A DNA stretch of 64,000 bases, from contig JANUWF010001281.1 in NCBI GenBank assembly GCA_026120185.1, positions 2,832,501 to 2,896,500 of the forward strand, in the 5' to 3' direction. Made by a program: the position numbers and the translations under genes. The notes under the pieces are model-generated. The model saw nothing but the letters and a program-made list of their open reading frames with translations. It did not search any database and was not told the origin of the DNA. The stretch is from Voacanga thouarsii. Its lineage: Eukaryota; Streptophyta; Magnoliopsida; Gentianales; Apocynaceae. Positions 23,206 through 36,200 of the stretch are shown one piece after another (position 1 is the first letter of the stretch; each line of letters opens with the position of its first letter).

Positions 23206-25101
23206 TTGTTTGTGGGATATCTGAAAGAATTTTTCAGATATTACTTTTACCTCCCTTCCGAAAATAATGTGTTTGTTTCAAAGCATGCCGTCTTTTTAGA
23301 GAAGGAGCACATGCTCAAAGGGGACAGTGGGAGTAAAATTGAACTTAGTGAAGTTAAAGAAGATCAAACAAACAAGGATCAACCGTCTGATCCCAAATCT
23401 ATTGATAGAATAAATGAACCTTCTATTACACAAGAACCTCGTAGGTTTAGTAGGATACGTGTGGCACTTAAGAGATATGGATTTCTTATTAATGACCATA
23501 ATGACGTATTACTCATGGATAAAGATAAGCCTACTACCTACAAGAATGTTCAAAATAGTTCAGAATTTGGCAAATGGCTTGAGGCAGTGAGGTCAGAGAT
23601 GGATTCCATGTACGACAACCAAGTATGGACTTTGGTTGATCTACCCAAAGGAATTAAACCTATTGGGTACAAATAGGTTTTCAAGAAGAAAATAAACATG
23701 AATGGTAACTCAGTTACCTATAAAGCATGTCTAGTGGTGAAAGGTTATCGTCAACAACATGGTATTAACTGTGATGAAATCTTCTCGCCAGTAGCCGTGT
23801 TAAAATCCATCAGGATACTCCTAGCCGTTGATGCTCATCATGATTATGAGATTTGGCAAATGGATGTGAAAATAGTTTTGCTAAATAGAAATCTGACTGA
23901 GGAAGTGTATATGACACAGCCTGAGGGTTTCACATCCAGTGATGGCACAAAGGTGTGTAAACTACAAAGGTCTATTTATGGACTTAAGCAAGCTTCTAGG
24001 AGTTGGAACATCCGTTTTGATGAAACAATCAAAAAGTTTGGTTTCATTCAAAACATGGATGAGCCTTGTGTATACAAGAAGGTCAGTGGGAGCACAATCG
24101 TTTTCTTATTTCTTTATGTAGATGACATATTGTTAATAGGAAATGATATACCTACCTTACAAATGGCTAAAGTTTGGTTGTCCAAACAATTCTCCATGAA
24201 AGATCTTGGAGAAGCAACCTATATTCTTGGAATAAGGATATATAGAGATAGATCCAAAAGGTTGCTAGGTTTTTCACAGTCTACATACATAGATAAAGTG
24301 CTAAAGAGGTTTAGCATAGAACAATCCAAAAGGAGATCCTTGCCCATGTTACATGGTGTAAGCCTTTCAAAGTCGATGTCTCCCGGGACACAAGTTGAAA
24401 GGGATCACATGAGTAAGATTTTATATACTTCGGCAGTTGGATTTATCATGTACACTATGATATGTACAAGGCCTAATGTATCTTTTTCTCTTAGTTTGAC
24501 GAGCAGATACCAATCTGACCCTAGTGAGGGTCATTGGACGACTGTAAAGAATATCCTTAAATACTTACGAAGGACTAAGGATGTGTTCTTAGTATATGGA
24601 GAAAGTAATTTGAAAATAAATGGGTATACTAATGCCAGATTTCAATCTGACAAAGATGATTTCAAATCACAATCTAGTTACGTGTTTACGTTGTATGAAG
24701 GGACAATAAGTTGGAATAATTCCAAACAAGAAACTATTGCCGACTCTACGATAGAAGCTGAGTACATAGCTGCTTCTGAAGCAGCTAAGGAGGCTGTTTG
24801 GATTAAGAAGTTCGTGATGGAACTGGGTGTGGTTCCTAACGTTGTTGATCGAATATCTTTATATTGTGACAACAACGGAGCCATTGCACAAGCAAAAAAG
24901 CCATGGTCTCACCAACGATCCAAACACGTTCTGCGTCATTATCATTTGATCAGAGAGATCACAGATAGAAATGATGTAAAGATAGAAAGAGTTTTCACAG
25001 ATGAGAACATACATGACCCGCTTACAAAAGTACTATCCCAAAAGAAACATAATAGTCATGTTGAGTCATTCGGTATTAGATACATAGATGATTGGCTCTA
25101 G
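23206..25101 (+). pseudogene. Copia integrase C-terminus, reverse transcriptase and RNase H
   Basis: One frame is open from 23206 to 25101 except for a single TAG at 23674-23676, at the Trp of the usual YKWVFKKK. RT motifs are QMDVK, VYMTQPEGF, IYGLKQASRSWN and the catalytic YVDD (about 24115-24126). RNase H follows with the conserved acidic EAEYIAASEAAKEAVW, then the HQRSKH motif and the terminal DWL. The KTAF motif is changed to KIVL. It is the best preserved coding stretch of the copia element. Confidence 0.93.
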
Positions 25102-25103
25102 TG

Positions 25104-25115
25104 CAAGTAGGAGTT
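25104..25115 (+). promoter_or_regulatory. Copia polypurine tract, partly decayed
   Basis: CAAGTAGGAGTT sits between the pol stop and the 3' LTR. The left fragment has the purer GAAAGTGGGAGA at the same place. Confidence 0.7.
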
Positions 25116-26833
25116 TGTTAGTGTTATGCACTAGAGGCAATCACTTGTATGTTATATATGACACATTTTATTTTAATAAAATGTATTATTTATCTTACAG
25201 TTTCTCTTGTTTACTTTTATGTAATATAATTGTTAGATAAAGTCCCTAGTACAACACTGTGTTAAGGAAATCATCATATGAAATTCCTACTACACTGTAT
25301 AGTGTTAGTAATTAAATATTCCCTAGTCGTAGTATTAATAAGACAGGACATCATTAATGCGTTAAGACTAATATGTGTTAGACTTCATAATTTGATCAAG
25401 TGGTGGTTCTCATATCTGTGAGTATTGAGATACTCAAAGTTAATACGTGGATACTTGTTAATGGAACAATTTCATTGGATGACCTAGCTATGAGATAATC
25501 ACATGGATAACTATTTAGTACCAGTGATATAATCTCAATATAGCAAACGTGCAAGTATCCTTACACTTGAGATCTCCAAAGTACTCTGTTTGCTGAGCAT
25601 TGTGCTTTGATTCCAATCTCTGGAGCTAGATCGAGGGCCGCCTATGGGATGAATATAGGGTACATTGTGAGGTAAATGAAAGTAGTTGAGAGGGTCAATA
25701 AAGGATTCACCACACTCCTAATAGTAGCGACGAATATCTTACGGGCACTTGTAGGAATTGCTACTTAAGAAGTCTTTGGCCAAGGCGATTGTGTATTGAA
25801 AACAGTTCTAATTGATACATATCTAGAGTAGTGGGTTTATGGTACAAGTAATATTATATTCGGGCCAGAATTAATATATTCTGGAGGGAGTTGCACTAAT
25901 TCTGTACTCCAAACCGAATGAGATATTTTATGGTGAAAGGAGTTAATTGCACTGTAATTTGTTATTGAAATGTTCATGTAAAGCCACTTGACTTCATGGA
26001 CTCTTGGGTGGTCATGATGTGTTGCTAGATACCGCTCATGATCTAGAAATATGGGTTTGTTAATTGATGAATGGATAAACCAATCCTGATTTGAATTAAT
26101 ATGATTAATTCTAGTTAATTATAGATTATTAATCTTAAAGACGTTTGGATTAATTCATGTTCGCTACCAATTGATTGGGAAACCTAATAGGTCACACACA
26201 ATAGAGGATTATATACTCAAGATGTTATTTGATAACATAGTGAGGGTAAGTGTGAGAAAGAGAAGTTGTTATGGCCAAATTATAATTAGTTATAATTTAG
26301 GGTCCAAATTGTAATTGTCAAAACTTGATGTTTCCAATTATAATTAGGGAATTCTAATTGTTTTAGAATTCTCAATTTTCCTAGGGTTTTTCATGTGATA
26401 TGAATATATGCACAAAACCAAAATTGAAAGGGAATTAACAGCAACAAAGAACTCTCCAAAAACCCTACTCTTTTTTCTCTCTCTCTCGTGGTTCATCATC
26501 CTAACCCTAGCCACCACTTTGGTTTATGCTAGAATATAAACATCTTGGTGCTTAAGTGTGATCCTCCGTGTGGATTTATATTAAAGATAATCATACACAG
26601 TGATTATAGTGGTTGGATATTCAACTCTCGTAGCGTTTCATCATGAGGATTGCTAGATCGCTCCTCGAACTTGAAGAAGAAAAATTTTATTTTTCAGACG
26701 CTCAAAGAAATGTAAAGCTATTACCTTTATTCTCTTTATGTCTTGTTTTCCACATGTATGCAAGTCCTTAGATGGTATCTCGTTCTTATATTTCCGCTAC
26801 GCCATATATGATATACATGAAAGATACCCAACA
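25116..26833 (+). repeat. Copia 3' LTR
   Basis: It runs from TGTTAGTGTTATG to GATACCCAACA and is colinear with 17594-19327 apart from small indels, such as a gap near 25268. Confidence 0.93.
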
Positions 26834-26854
26834 TCTTTATCCCAATCCTCCTAA

Positions 26855-26926
26855 TACACACACACACACACACACATACATGCATACATACATATATATA
26901 TATATATATATGTATGTGTATGTATG

Positions 26927-26958
<32 letters not shown>

Positions 26959-27020
26959 TGTATGTATGTATGTATGTATGTATGTATGTATGTATGTATG
27001 TATGTATGTATGTATGTATG
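26855..27020. repeat. Compound microsatellite (CA)n, (TA)n, (GTAT)n
   Basis: CA repeats lie at 26855-26876, TA repeats at about 26892-26911, and GTAT repeats at about 26911-27020. Reading frames through it on both strands are low-complexity artefacts. Confidence 0.95.
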
Positions 27021-27473
27021 TTTTTGTAACTATATTAACCATAAATAAAATACAATTGCTAAATGCATTGGTAAATGTCAAAACAATCAAACGTTGACCA
27101 CATTGAAGGAAAAGTTAATTTAAATATAAGTTTCAAAACATCCAAATTTAACATTCATAGTAATCAAACAAAAGTAGTTAAAAAAAATAATCCTAAGTAA
27201 GTATTTAAACATCAATCATATGTGAATAGATCATGACCAACTATCAGTCATATGTATCTCAGTTGTTTGCATAAAAAAAATCATGATTAGCTATTCGCTT
27301 CCAAAATCTTTTTTTTTTTTTTTTTGTGGTAGTCACATGCCCCAGAAGCATTTGAACAACCTTTGGAGAGATTCTTGAAACCTTGGTCGTGGGGTGATGG
27401 ATCTTTAACTCAATTTCTTGTTCGAGTAGTTTAACATTAGCACCTAAATCTCTACTAGTCTGTGGAATAGAGT
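27021..27473. other. Unassigned sequence with a possible minus-strand coding remnant
   Basis: 27309-27325 is a T run. Read on the minus strand from about 27470, the sequence is open (IPQTSRDLGANVKLLEQEIELK and onward) and ends in that run as poly(A). It could be a retrocopy remnant, but I recognise no family. The rest shows nothing. Confidence 0.3.
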
Positions 27474-30400
27474 TGTGAAACCCCACATAAAGCCAACCCT
27501 AGATTAAGGGGGTCGGGATGCATATCATATTTTTTTTGCATTAATATATATATTTTTGAATGATTTTATGTGCTTTAGAATTATGATTTATAGTCTAGAA
27601 GGCTTAGTTATCATTATTGGGTAGGAAGGGTAAATTGGTAATTTTTGCTTGAGATCAAAATAGGAAGATAGGTTGAGGATTAAATAGGAAGAATATTTGG
27701 GAGAGAAAATAAGAACAAGAGTTGTTGTGATTCAGTGGTTAGAGCTTTGAAATTAATCTCTAAGGTCTTGAGTTTAAATCCCATCATTTAAGTTTTTGTC
27801 ATGATTATTTTAATTTAAGGGTGGATTTTCATCCTTTGCATTCCATACGTAACAATAGGAGAGTTGTCCTAGGGGAGACATGAAATGAATGCCCTAATCC
27901 TATTCTTATGCCCTAAAAGAATTCTTAAGGGATTCATGTCCTTTTATTCCCTAACTTATCTTAAATTCTTTATCAATTAACTTTGTTCAATTTATCTAAA
28001 TCAATATTTTAATTCCAGAAAATTCAGCAAGGTTTATGGGCCTTGGAATTTCAAAAATGGCTCTTAGAGGTTCGAGTTTTGGCTGAAAATAGGGAAAGAG
28101 TTAAGGAAGGTTCCCAAGAGAATTAATCTCCATAGTTGAACCTTCAAACTCCACTCCATAGTGTTCATCTTCTTCATGGAAGAAATTTCAAATTTTTTAG
28201 GTTCTTGGATAGCCTAGTCTTTGAAAATTTCAACCATCTTTCTTACTCAAATGCTGCCAAAAAATGGCCAACTTATTCAGCTTAAAGACTAAAATTCTTT
28301 GCCAAAAACCAGACTGCACAAAGCTGTGCAAACTAGAAAAAAATTCTGGACAGCTTTGATGCATAGCAATCTAAAATCAAAGCTGTTTCTTCTACCCTTC
28401 AAACCGGTACATTACCTCTGCTTTTCCTCCATAAAGAAGGCTGGAAACTAGCCTTAAAGGACCCTTAAATACCTTTCCAGACTCTCTGCAAATCGGCTGG
28501 AACGTTGCAGAAAAACTGCACAACAAATTCCAGCAAACAATTCGAATCTCAAACCAGAAAAATTCCAGCCTAGCTCTCTCTTCAAGCCTTGTCCAAAAAT
28601 CACCTCAGAGTTCTGTGAGTTAACCTTTGTTCAGCCATAGACTGAACTCCATTACCCCCTCCACTGACCTTACACGATTAGGCTCCATAGCCACTCCTCT
28701 AATTCCTCCTTCAATTACTCCAATCAAGCTTTCAATTGAAGTTAAAAAAATTCCAGCAATTGCTCCATGAAAACACCCTTGGATTAAGCTTCAAAAACCA
28801 GAAATTCTCCCACCATTGAACTCAATATTTCAGCCAACCATATAGATCCTTCAACCCTCATTCATTTCAGCAAACTAGCCGGCTCCATTGTAGCTCCAAA
28901 GAACTTCCATCAATCAAACATTATTACCATATCTTTTACCTTAAAACACTCCATAAATTCCTCCATTTGAATTTCAAAACAATCAGATTTCCCTCTTCTC
29001 CCTAATATGAAAATCAAATCATGGAAATCCCTTAATCATTCGGCCAACCCCTTCAGCAATTTGTCCAGCACTTTCTCTCCAATTCTCTCCATTTTCAGTA
29101 AGAACACCAAGAACACACACTAGCTTTCTTCAAGCCTAAGACCACTCTAAACACCTCCAATCCCTCCCAAAAATCCAGAACATGCCTACATACTCTCTAG
29201 AGTCCATTTCTGGATTTTATAACATCAAATCTCAAAAACAAGAATTTGCAATTGGATAAAAAACCAGAATTTTTCCTGAAGTCTCAAGAACATCATCAAG
29301 GTAACTAAGAACAACTTTTGTTCACCTTCTTCCCTTCAATCTTTAACATGTCATACTAATACTCTCTCTCTCTCTCTCTCGGTCAAAATGGTTGCTACAA
29401 CCATGGCTGTTTTCTTTCTCCTCTCTTGGATGATTCAAGCCTTCCAAGTGTGTGGATCCCCTTAAATCTTCATCGAGATACTCATCAAGAAAGTATTTCT
29501 CTTTAACCTTCTCTTTAATTCTAATGTCATGTCTCTTAGATGTTGATAGAAAGGGATAGAATATGATTGGGGATTGGATATATGCATATGTATGAAGGAG
29601 TAGAGATTGAAGCATGAGAATGATTGACCTTGATTAAGCCTTATGAAATTCCTTGCGGATCGATGCATGTTCTTCATGTCTTAAGTGAGTATGAATGTTT
29701 AAGCATGCTAGATATTTTGTCACCTTTGGTGAATAGGATATTATGTTCTTATTTTCATTGAAGCCATGAGTATGATTATGCTTAGTAGAGATTTAGCCAT
29801 GTGATGGTTGGTATGGATTTAAGACTTTATTCATGAATAGAATAGTTGTTGTTTGATGCTGAAGAATATGTTCCTGATTCTTGTTAGTAATAGGAAAATT
29901 ATGATCATGACCTTGTTGATCCTAAGTTATTTTATTTAGCCAATATTATTCCGTTAACTAAAATTAATACTATGTTTTCCTTTAAAGATTTTGAAAACCC
30001 TAGGAAGTGTTGGAATTGAAGTATTAAATGAAATAGTAATATTTTAGCCAAATAAATGATATATTTTATTAAAAATAATATATAAATATTTATATATGAA
30101 AATAATAATAAATAAAACGTTTATATAAATAATAATAGGTAAAATATTGATGATCTTGTAGGCCATATATTCATAAATATTATATTTATTTGTTATCTAT
30201 TAATCAAGATATAATAAAATTTATTTATTATTAATTTTACTTATTTTAATTATTTTCTATTTATTAATTATTAATTAAGAGATTAGGAATAATTTAATAT
30301 TCACTTTAAAAATATTATTTAAGAATGACCATTTAATAATATCATATAGGACTTAGGATTCTTCATCAATTAAACCCTAGTTTATTTTTTTATTAACAAC

Positions 30401-31722
30401 ACTCAAGATTTAATATTTGAACCTATAACTTATTAGTAATTACTTTACAAACCCTAGTTATTTTAACTTGTCAGGCTAGACTTATTTTATAAAAGCCTTT
30501 ATCACCTAGACTTAAAGCTTAGGACATTAGGGTCATGATTGTAATAAGTTGAACTAGGATTATTTATGAAAGTGAAAATGGCTTGAGTATAACCGTATGG
30601 TTTGTGTTTACCCCAGGCGGGGTTAGGTTAGCTTTGGAAAATTTTGAATTTGCTCAAGTAAAGGATCATGTAAGCTCCTGCATAAATTTATTTGATGACA
30701 AAAGGTTTCTATGGCAAGCCAAATGCGAAGTGTATGAACACTGATTTTGTAAAGGCAATTAAGGACTATTTTCCTTTTATTTCAGTCAAGCATATCATTT
30801 GAAAATTAAATAAGCAGTTTTGCACAAATATTAAACTCTTTCTAAAACATAACTTTGACAAGAATTTTAGAAACCCTTTAATTGCTATTTCCAAATAAAG
30901 TAATATTTTATTAGTCTTCTCCCAAGTGGGACAAACAACGTTGAGTACTTAATAAGGGTAGACTATTAGGACTAGTCTTTGAAAGGTTACGGTAAGTCTC
31001 TCAGTAGGTGGCCACCTCTGAAGGGTGAGTCCTTCCCAGATAGGATGCCAGTCCAGTAGGTCATGTCGGTCCGAGCTAGCAAGTTTCAGTTATGTGGACT
31101 GTGTATTTTCGGAATGGACAACCAGTAAATTTGGGTGTTGAGAAGGAGGAGTATCTCATCCGGTAGGCTGTACACCTACCCTTTGTTAGTCTGCACAAAG
31201 TGTGGCATTCTGACCGTTATATGGTCATGGGGCCCAACGTGTGGTAACCCATAGCTACCTATTTGAGTGATTATACTTATTGTGCACATGTATGGTTTGA
31301 AAAGAAAAACGCCACTCTTTATTTTTAACCTTATTTATTGCTTGCCAGCACTTTCTCTTCCAATTTTTACAACCTGCATTCATAAATTGTTTTACCTGAA
31401 ATACTCAAAGCACATATAGGCTTACTAAGATTTTTATCTCATCACCTTTTATGCCATGTTTTCAGGTTGATTCTACTGTGGAGATGAGTAGCTAGATTTG
31501 TTGCCTGCTTGAAGACTTTATTTTATTTATTTTATGTGTTGCTTTGAGAGACGATTGCATTCAATTTATTTTGGATTTGTTCCTGAATTTTTGGATTGTA
31601 ATAAGTTCAATTTTAAAGTATTGGTTTTATTTGTATTTGTGTGACCTAGTTATAAAGACCTCTTGCCCTTTGGACGGGGCAACATCCCCGGCCCTATTGG
31701 GCCTAAGTAGTGGGGTGTTACA
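27474..31722 (+). repeat. Solo LTR of the Tekay-type family, long form (4249 bp)
   Basis: It begins TGTGAAACCCC and ends GGGGTGTTACA, and is bracketed by AGAGT at 27469-27473 and 31723-31727. The two ends match the LTRs of the complete Tekay-type element on the other strand. No internal region is present, so it is the product of LTR-LTR recombination. It carries a tRNA-like segment at 27721-27786 and a (CT)n run at 29362-29380. Confidence 0.93.
27721..27786 (+). promoter_or_regulatory. tRNA-like segment with A and B boxes inside the LTR (copy 1)
   Basis: The A-box-like TGATTCAGTGG is followed by TTAGAGC and, about 32 bases on, the B-box-like AGTTTAAATCC. It lies 247 bases from the LTR start. 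Related 66-bp segments lie at the same offset in three other LTRs. It resembles a SINE head more than a gene, because no acceptor stem is kept. Confidence 0.6.
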
Positions 31723-31727
31723 AGAGT

Positions 31728-31828
31728 CTTATTAGTATACACATTAGAAACAAACACAACATAAACAACATTTTAACAAGAAAAAGAGAGGTAGGGAATT
31801 GGTAGGGAAATAGAAAATGATAGAACTC
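31728..31828. other. Short unassigned stretch between two elements
   Basis: About 100 bp of AT-rich sequence with nothing recognisable. Confidence 0.5.
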
Positions 31829-33253
31829 CGATGCATAAATTTTGGGTGTATAAAATCGTCAATTTTAAATCCATCATTTAGTAAAGTTTTAATTGAAACA
31901 TTAATCCCAAAATATATATACGAGTAAGTATACTCATCGCAAGCATAGTATAAGGACTTAATGGATATCGATCCTCAAAGGAACAACTACACTAGTCACT
32001 TTTCATTCATTGTTTAACCAACACAATAAAGTAAGAAATAAATCAAAATAAAAAGAAACAAATATATACAACTCAAGAATATGAAAATATGCAATTCAGA
32101 CAACTATCCTAGAAAACATAACAATGAACCCCTTAACAACTATCTCAATTATTCATCATCTTGACGTCATAAAGGAATATAAAGTAAAGTTCAATCGTTT
32201 CCCAAGTCATGAATTCCTTTATATAGATTCTGCTTCTTTCCCAATCTATAGAACTACTATCACTTGATTAAATTAGCAAATTTTCCAATCAAACCAATAT
32301 AACCAAAAGATGTATTAAACATAATTCCTTGTAGACATGAAATTAGCTAACAACCCTATACTCTAGGCGAAATTAACTAACCTTTGATTACTTAGGTTCT
32401 TTAGTCTTAACTTCGTTTCCCTAGTTCGTTAAGCAATAACAAATATGAAATCAATAAAATTAAATTAACTCCTAACGTCATTTTCCAAGTTAATTAGAAG
32501 CAAATGTAACTACGTCAATCATCCCTAATCACAAATAATCAAACACCAAGAATGATAGAAAAGTGATCAAGTTTTTAAATAGATATATAAATCATGAATC
32601 CCAAAATATTGCCAAATTACAATGAAACCATTGAATACATAATTGTTAAATGAAAAGAAGAGAAAGATAAAAGAAAGAACTCATAGACAAGCCCCTTTCT
32701 TTCTGCTTGAAGACTCTGTTGAACAATCCTCTTTAATTGGGTGAATCTCCCCTTCAATGAGGGATTGAGAATTTTTTCTCTTGAATACATCTCTCTCGAT
32801 TGTATATATCTAAACCCTTGTGTCTTCTTGTGCTTTTATAGGCCTCTTAGATGCAAAATTCATGGTTGAAGAAGTCTTGGATGAGTAAGAGTAGGAAAAT
32901 ACCAAAATCATTGGACAATCCATAATTTCATGCATAGAATATTCGCTTCTAGAATGTACCTGGTGCCGAGTACGTTCAACCCACTTGGTGCCAGGTGAAC
33001 TATGTTTTTGCTCTGTTTTTGGCATTTTCTCCTCAGCAAATAGAATGGACCGAGCGCCAAGTGCGCTTGCTAGACTGGCGCTAGGTCTATTCTAGAATTT
33101 CCCCTGAATCTTGCTCAAATTCTTCTACTGGAGCATAATGGACTTGACGCCACCGGGTCTATTCTGATTTTGTGCACTTTCTGCTCGAAATCTACTCAAA
33201 TATGTACATATCTGCCAAAAACATATTTGCAAGCAAAATGTCAAATGCGAAGG
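31829..33253 (-). repeat. 3' LTR of the minus-strand Athila element, main part
   Basis: On the minus strand it continues the LTR that starts at 37698 and ends ATGCATCG near 31829, where the relatives have CATCA. GGCGCC-like motifs occur at 32945-33160 (GGTGCCAGG, TGGCGCTAGG). Together with 37612-37698 it gives about 1.5 kb, close to the 1539 bp of LTR C. A solo LTR interrupts it. Confidence 0.78.
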
Positions 33254-36200
33254 TGTAACACCCCACTACCTAGGCCCGCCAGGGCCTGGGATGTCGCCTC
33301 GTCCAAAGGACAAGGGATCTTTATAACTAGGTCACACAAATGAAATAGCAGAATATAAATGATACTTGAACTTAAAATTTATTACATCCCAAAATAAATA
33401 TCAATCCAAGAATAAATCCCAAAATACCAAAAAGAAAATCTGTAATAAAATTTATCCACTCCCATGTCCCCAAAACATTACACAAAAATAAATCATCAGA
33501 AAATCTTCCGAAGCAGGTATAATCTAGCTACTCATCCCCACAGCAGGATCCACCTGAAATCATGGTAAAATGGTAGTGAGACAGAAATCTCAGTAAGTCC
33601 GTGTGTGCTTTGGGTGTTCAGTGAAAACAGTTTGTGAATGCAAAGTATAAAATTCTTTAAAAGAGATCACTGGCAAGCAATAAACATCAGTAAAAAACAA
33701 GAGTGGTGTTTTGGCTTTTCCAGCCATACATAATTTATAAAATGAACCGCTCAAAAGAAAGGATTACGGGTTACCACACGTTGGGCCCCATAACCGGATG
33801 GTCAGCATGCCACACTTTGTGCATATCGCCGGTCAGAATGCCATACTTTGTGTAGACTGACAAAAGTAGGTGATCGGCCTACTGGGCAAAATACTCCTCC
33901 TTCTCTAAACCCAAACAACAACTGGGTATCCATTCCGACAAAACACAGTCACTTGACTGAAAAAGAACACTGCTAGCTCAGACCGGCACGACTTACTAGA
34001 TTGTCGTCTTATCCGGGAGGACTCACCCCTCAGAGGTGGCCACCTACTGAGAGACTTACCCTAATCCCTCAAAGACTAGCCCAGTAGTCTACCCTTATTG
34101 AGTACTCAACGTAACATATCCCACTTGGGAAAAAAAAAATGAACAAAACATAGTTCCACTTGAACATGGAAATTAAGGGTTTCCAAAGTCTTTGTCAAAA
34201 TTAGTTTTAGAAAGAGTTTTGAGTTTGAATAAATCTGCTTATTAGTTTTCAAATAATATGTTTGACGGAAAAAAGACAGGAGACAATCCTTAATTTCCTT
34301 TACAAAGATGAGCGTCCATGCACTTTACATTTGGCTTGCTATAATTAAACACTTTTCATTAATAATGTTTTATGTAGGAGCTTACCTGATTCTTGCTCAC
34401 AATAAAAAAGTCTCCAACTGCTGACCTAACCCCGCATGGGCAAATACAAACCACAATCAAACTCAAGCCAAAATTCACTTTCTCAATTTAAACAACTCAA
34501 CTTACTACTATCATGATCCTAGTGTCCTAAGCTTTAAGGCCAAACAATAAGTAAATAGGTTTATAAGCTAAGGATAATTTGATATTTAAAATAATTAATG
34601 TTTTGGGAAATAAGTACTAATAAGTTAAAGGTTTAAATATTGCTAAGAAAATTTAGAGTTTATTTGATGAAGAGTCTTAGGTGGTTTTTTAGGAAAAATA
34701 ATGATTTATTAATAATTTAGCTGTTAGAAAATAATTGATGACTAAAGTTAGTTGAAAATGAATTTTAATGAGCCTTGCTTGGAAAATAATAAATAAGTTT
34801 TAATAGGTTTTGATTAAAAGATAATAATTAAATTTTAATAATAAGTATTTTACTAATTATGATTATTTCAACAAAAAAAAAAAAAGCTTTAGTTGATTTT
34901 ATTATTTTTATATAATATCGATATATTTTATTTTATTTTTCTATCAAAACTATTATTTATTTGACTAAAATATCATTTATATATATAATAATCCAAATCC
35001 ACCCTTCCTATGATTTTTTCGAAATTACTAGCAAAATCATATTATTAAATATTTTATTCATGAAATAAAAATTAGCTTAGGGACAACTGGATCATGATCA
35101 TATTTCCATGGCTATTCACAATCATGAACATATACAATCTTTCAATTCATCAAATCATCCAAATCATGGATACAAGCATAGATCCCAATTTATCAAGACA
35201 TGATCTAACCCCTACTAGCATAAATATGATCATGGCTTCAACAATCCAACATGAATATAAATCCTATTTACCAAAGGTGACATAATCTCTAGCATACTTA
35301 ATCATGGAGGCATGCATTAAACCTCAAATCATCATACAATCAACCAAGATAATCCATCCATGCATAAATCCCATCTCCTTCATATTCATACATATATTCA
35401 TGCTTCAATCTCAACAATACATACTCAAATCCTATCTACAATCCATCTTCTATCAACATCATCCTAGAGACATGAATCTAGAATTAAAAGAAGGGTTAAA
35501 AGAAAGCTTACTTGCTTGATGAATTCCCTTGAAGGAGTTTTGAATAAGTCTCAACTCCTAGATGTCTAAATCCGACCAAAGAAGGTGAAGAAAGCATGAC
35601 CATTGGAGAAGAAACCATCCGGCCAAGAAGGAGAGAGATTCGGCCAAGAGAGAGAGAGAGAGAAAGAGACCATTAGTGGGTTTATTCATATATATATTCA
35701 TTAGATATCATGATTAGAGAAGATGGAGTTGTTAGAACAAACCTACCTTGATGGTGTTCTTGATCCTTCACAAAATTTCTGGTCTTTGATCCAAACTAGC
35801 AAGTTGGATTTTGGAGTTTGATGTTAAGAATGGTGTTGATGGACTCAAGGCAGTGAGTAGATGAATTATGGAGTTTTTAGAAGTAGTTTGAAGTGATTTG
35901 GATAGGTATTAGGTGAAAGGAAGAAGTACGTGTTCTTGGCGTGTTGTGTGTTCTTGAAGGTTGAAGGAAATAGAGAGTTTTTAGTTGGTGGCTGCCGAAA
36001 TTCTGTGGGGATTAGGGCTGGCCGAATTTCTGTAGGGTTTAGGGAGATAATTCTTTGGTTTGGAAGAGAAAAGGAAAGGCTAGTTATTGGAATCCTTGAA
36101 GAATATTTTTAGGAAGCAAATTTGGAAACTAAATATTCAAGAATGCCTTTGATTATGGGAGAGCTTTTGGAAGTTTACCATGGCTGAATTGTTGGGCAGT

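Larger units (their letters stand above)
17594..26833 (+). mobile_element. Complete but inactive Ty1/copia Tork-type retrotransposon (9240 bp)
   Basis: LTRs of 1734 and 1718 bp begin TGTTAG and end CCAACA. The element has an initiator-Met tRNA primer site, gag and pol in the copia order (gag, protease, integrase, RT, RNase H), and a perfect duplication TCTTT at 17589-17593 and 26834-26838. Every coding domain has stops or frame changes. The LTRs differ by several percent in the part I compared. Confidence 0.95.

Noticed and set aside
26772..27090. Long reading frames on both strands with Tyr-Met-Cys-Val or Tyr-Ile-His-Thr repeats
   Set aside because: They are translations of the GTAT, TA and CA microsatellites.
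27721..27786. A functional tRNA gene
   Set aside because: A and B boxes are present but there is no 7-bp acceptor stem or sound anticodon stem; I report it as a tRNA-like segment only.
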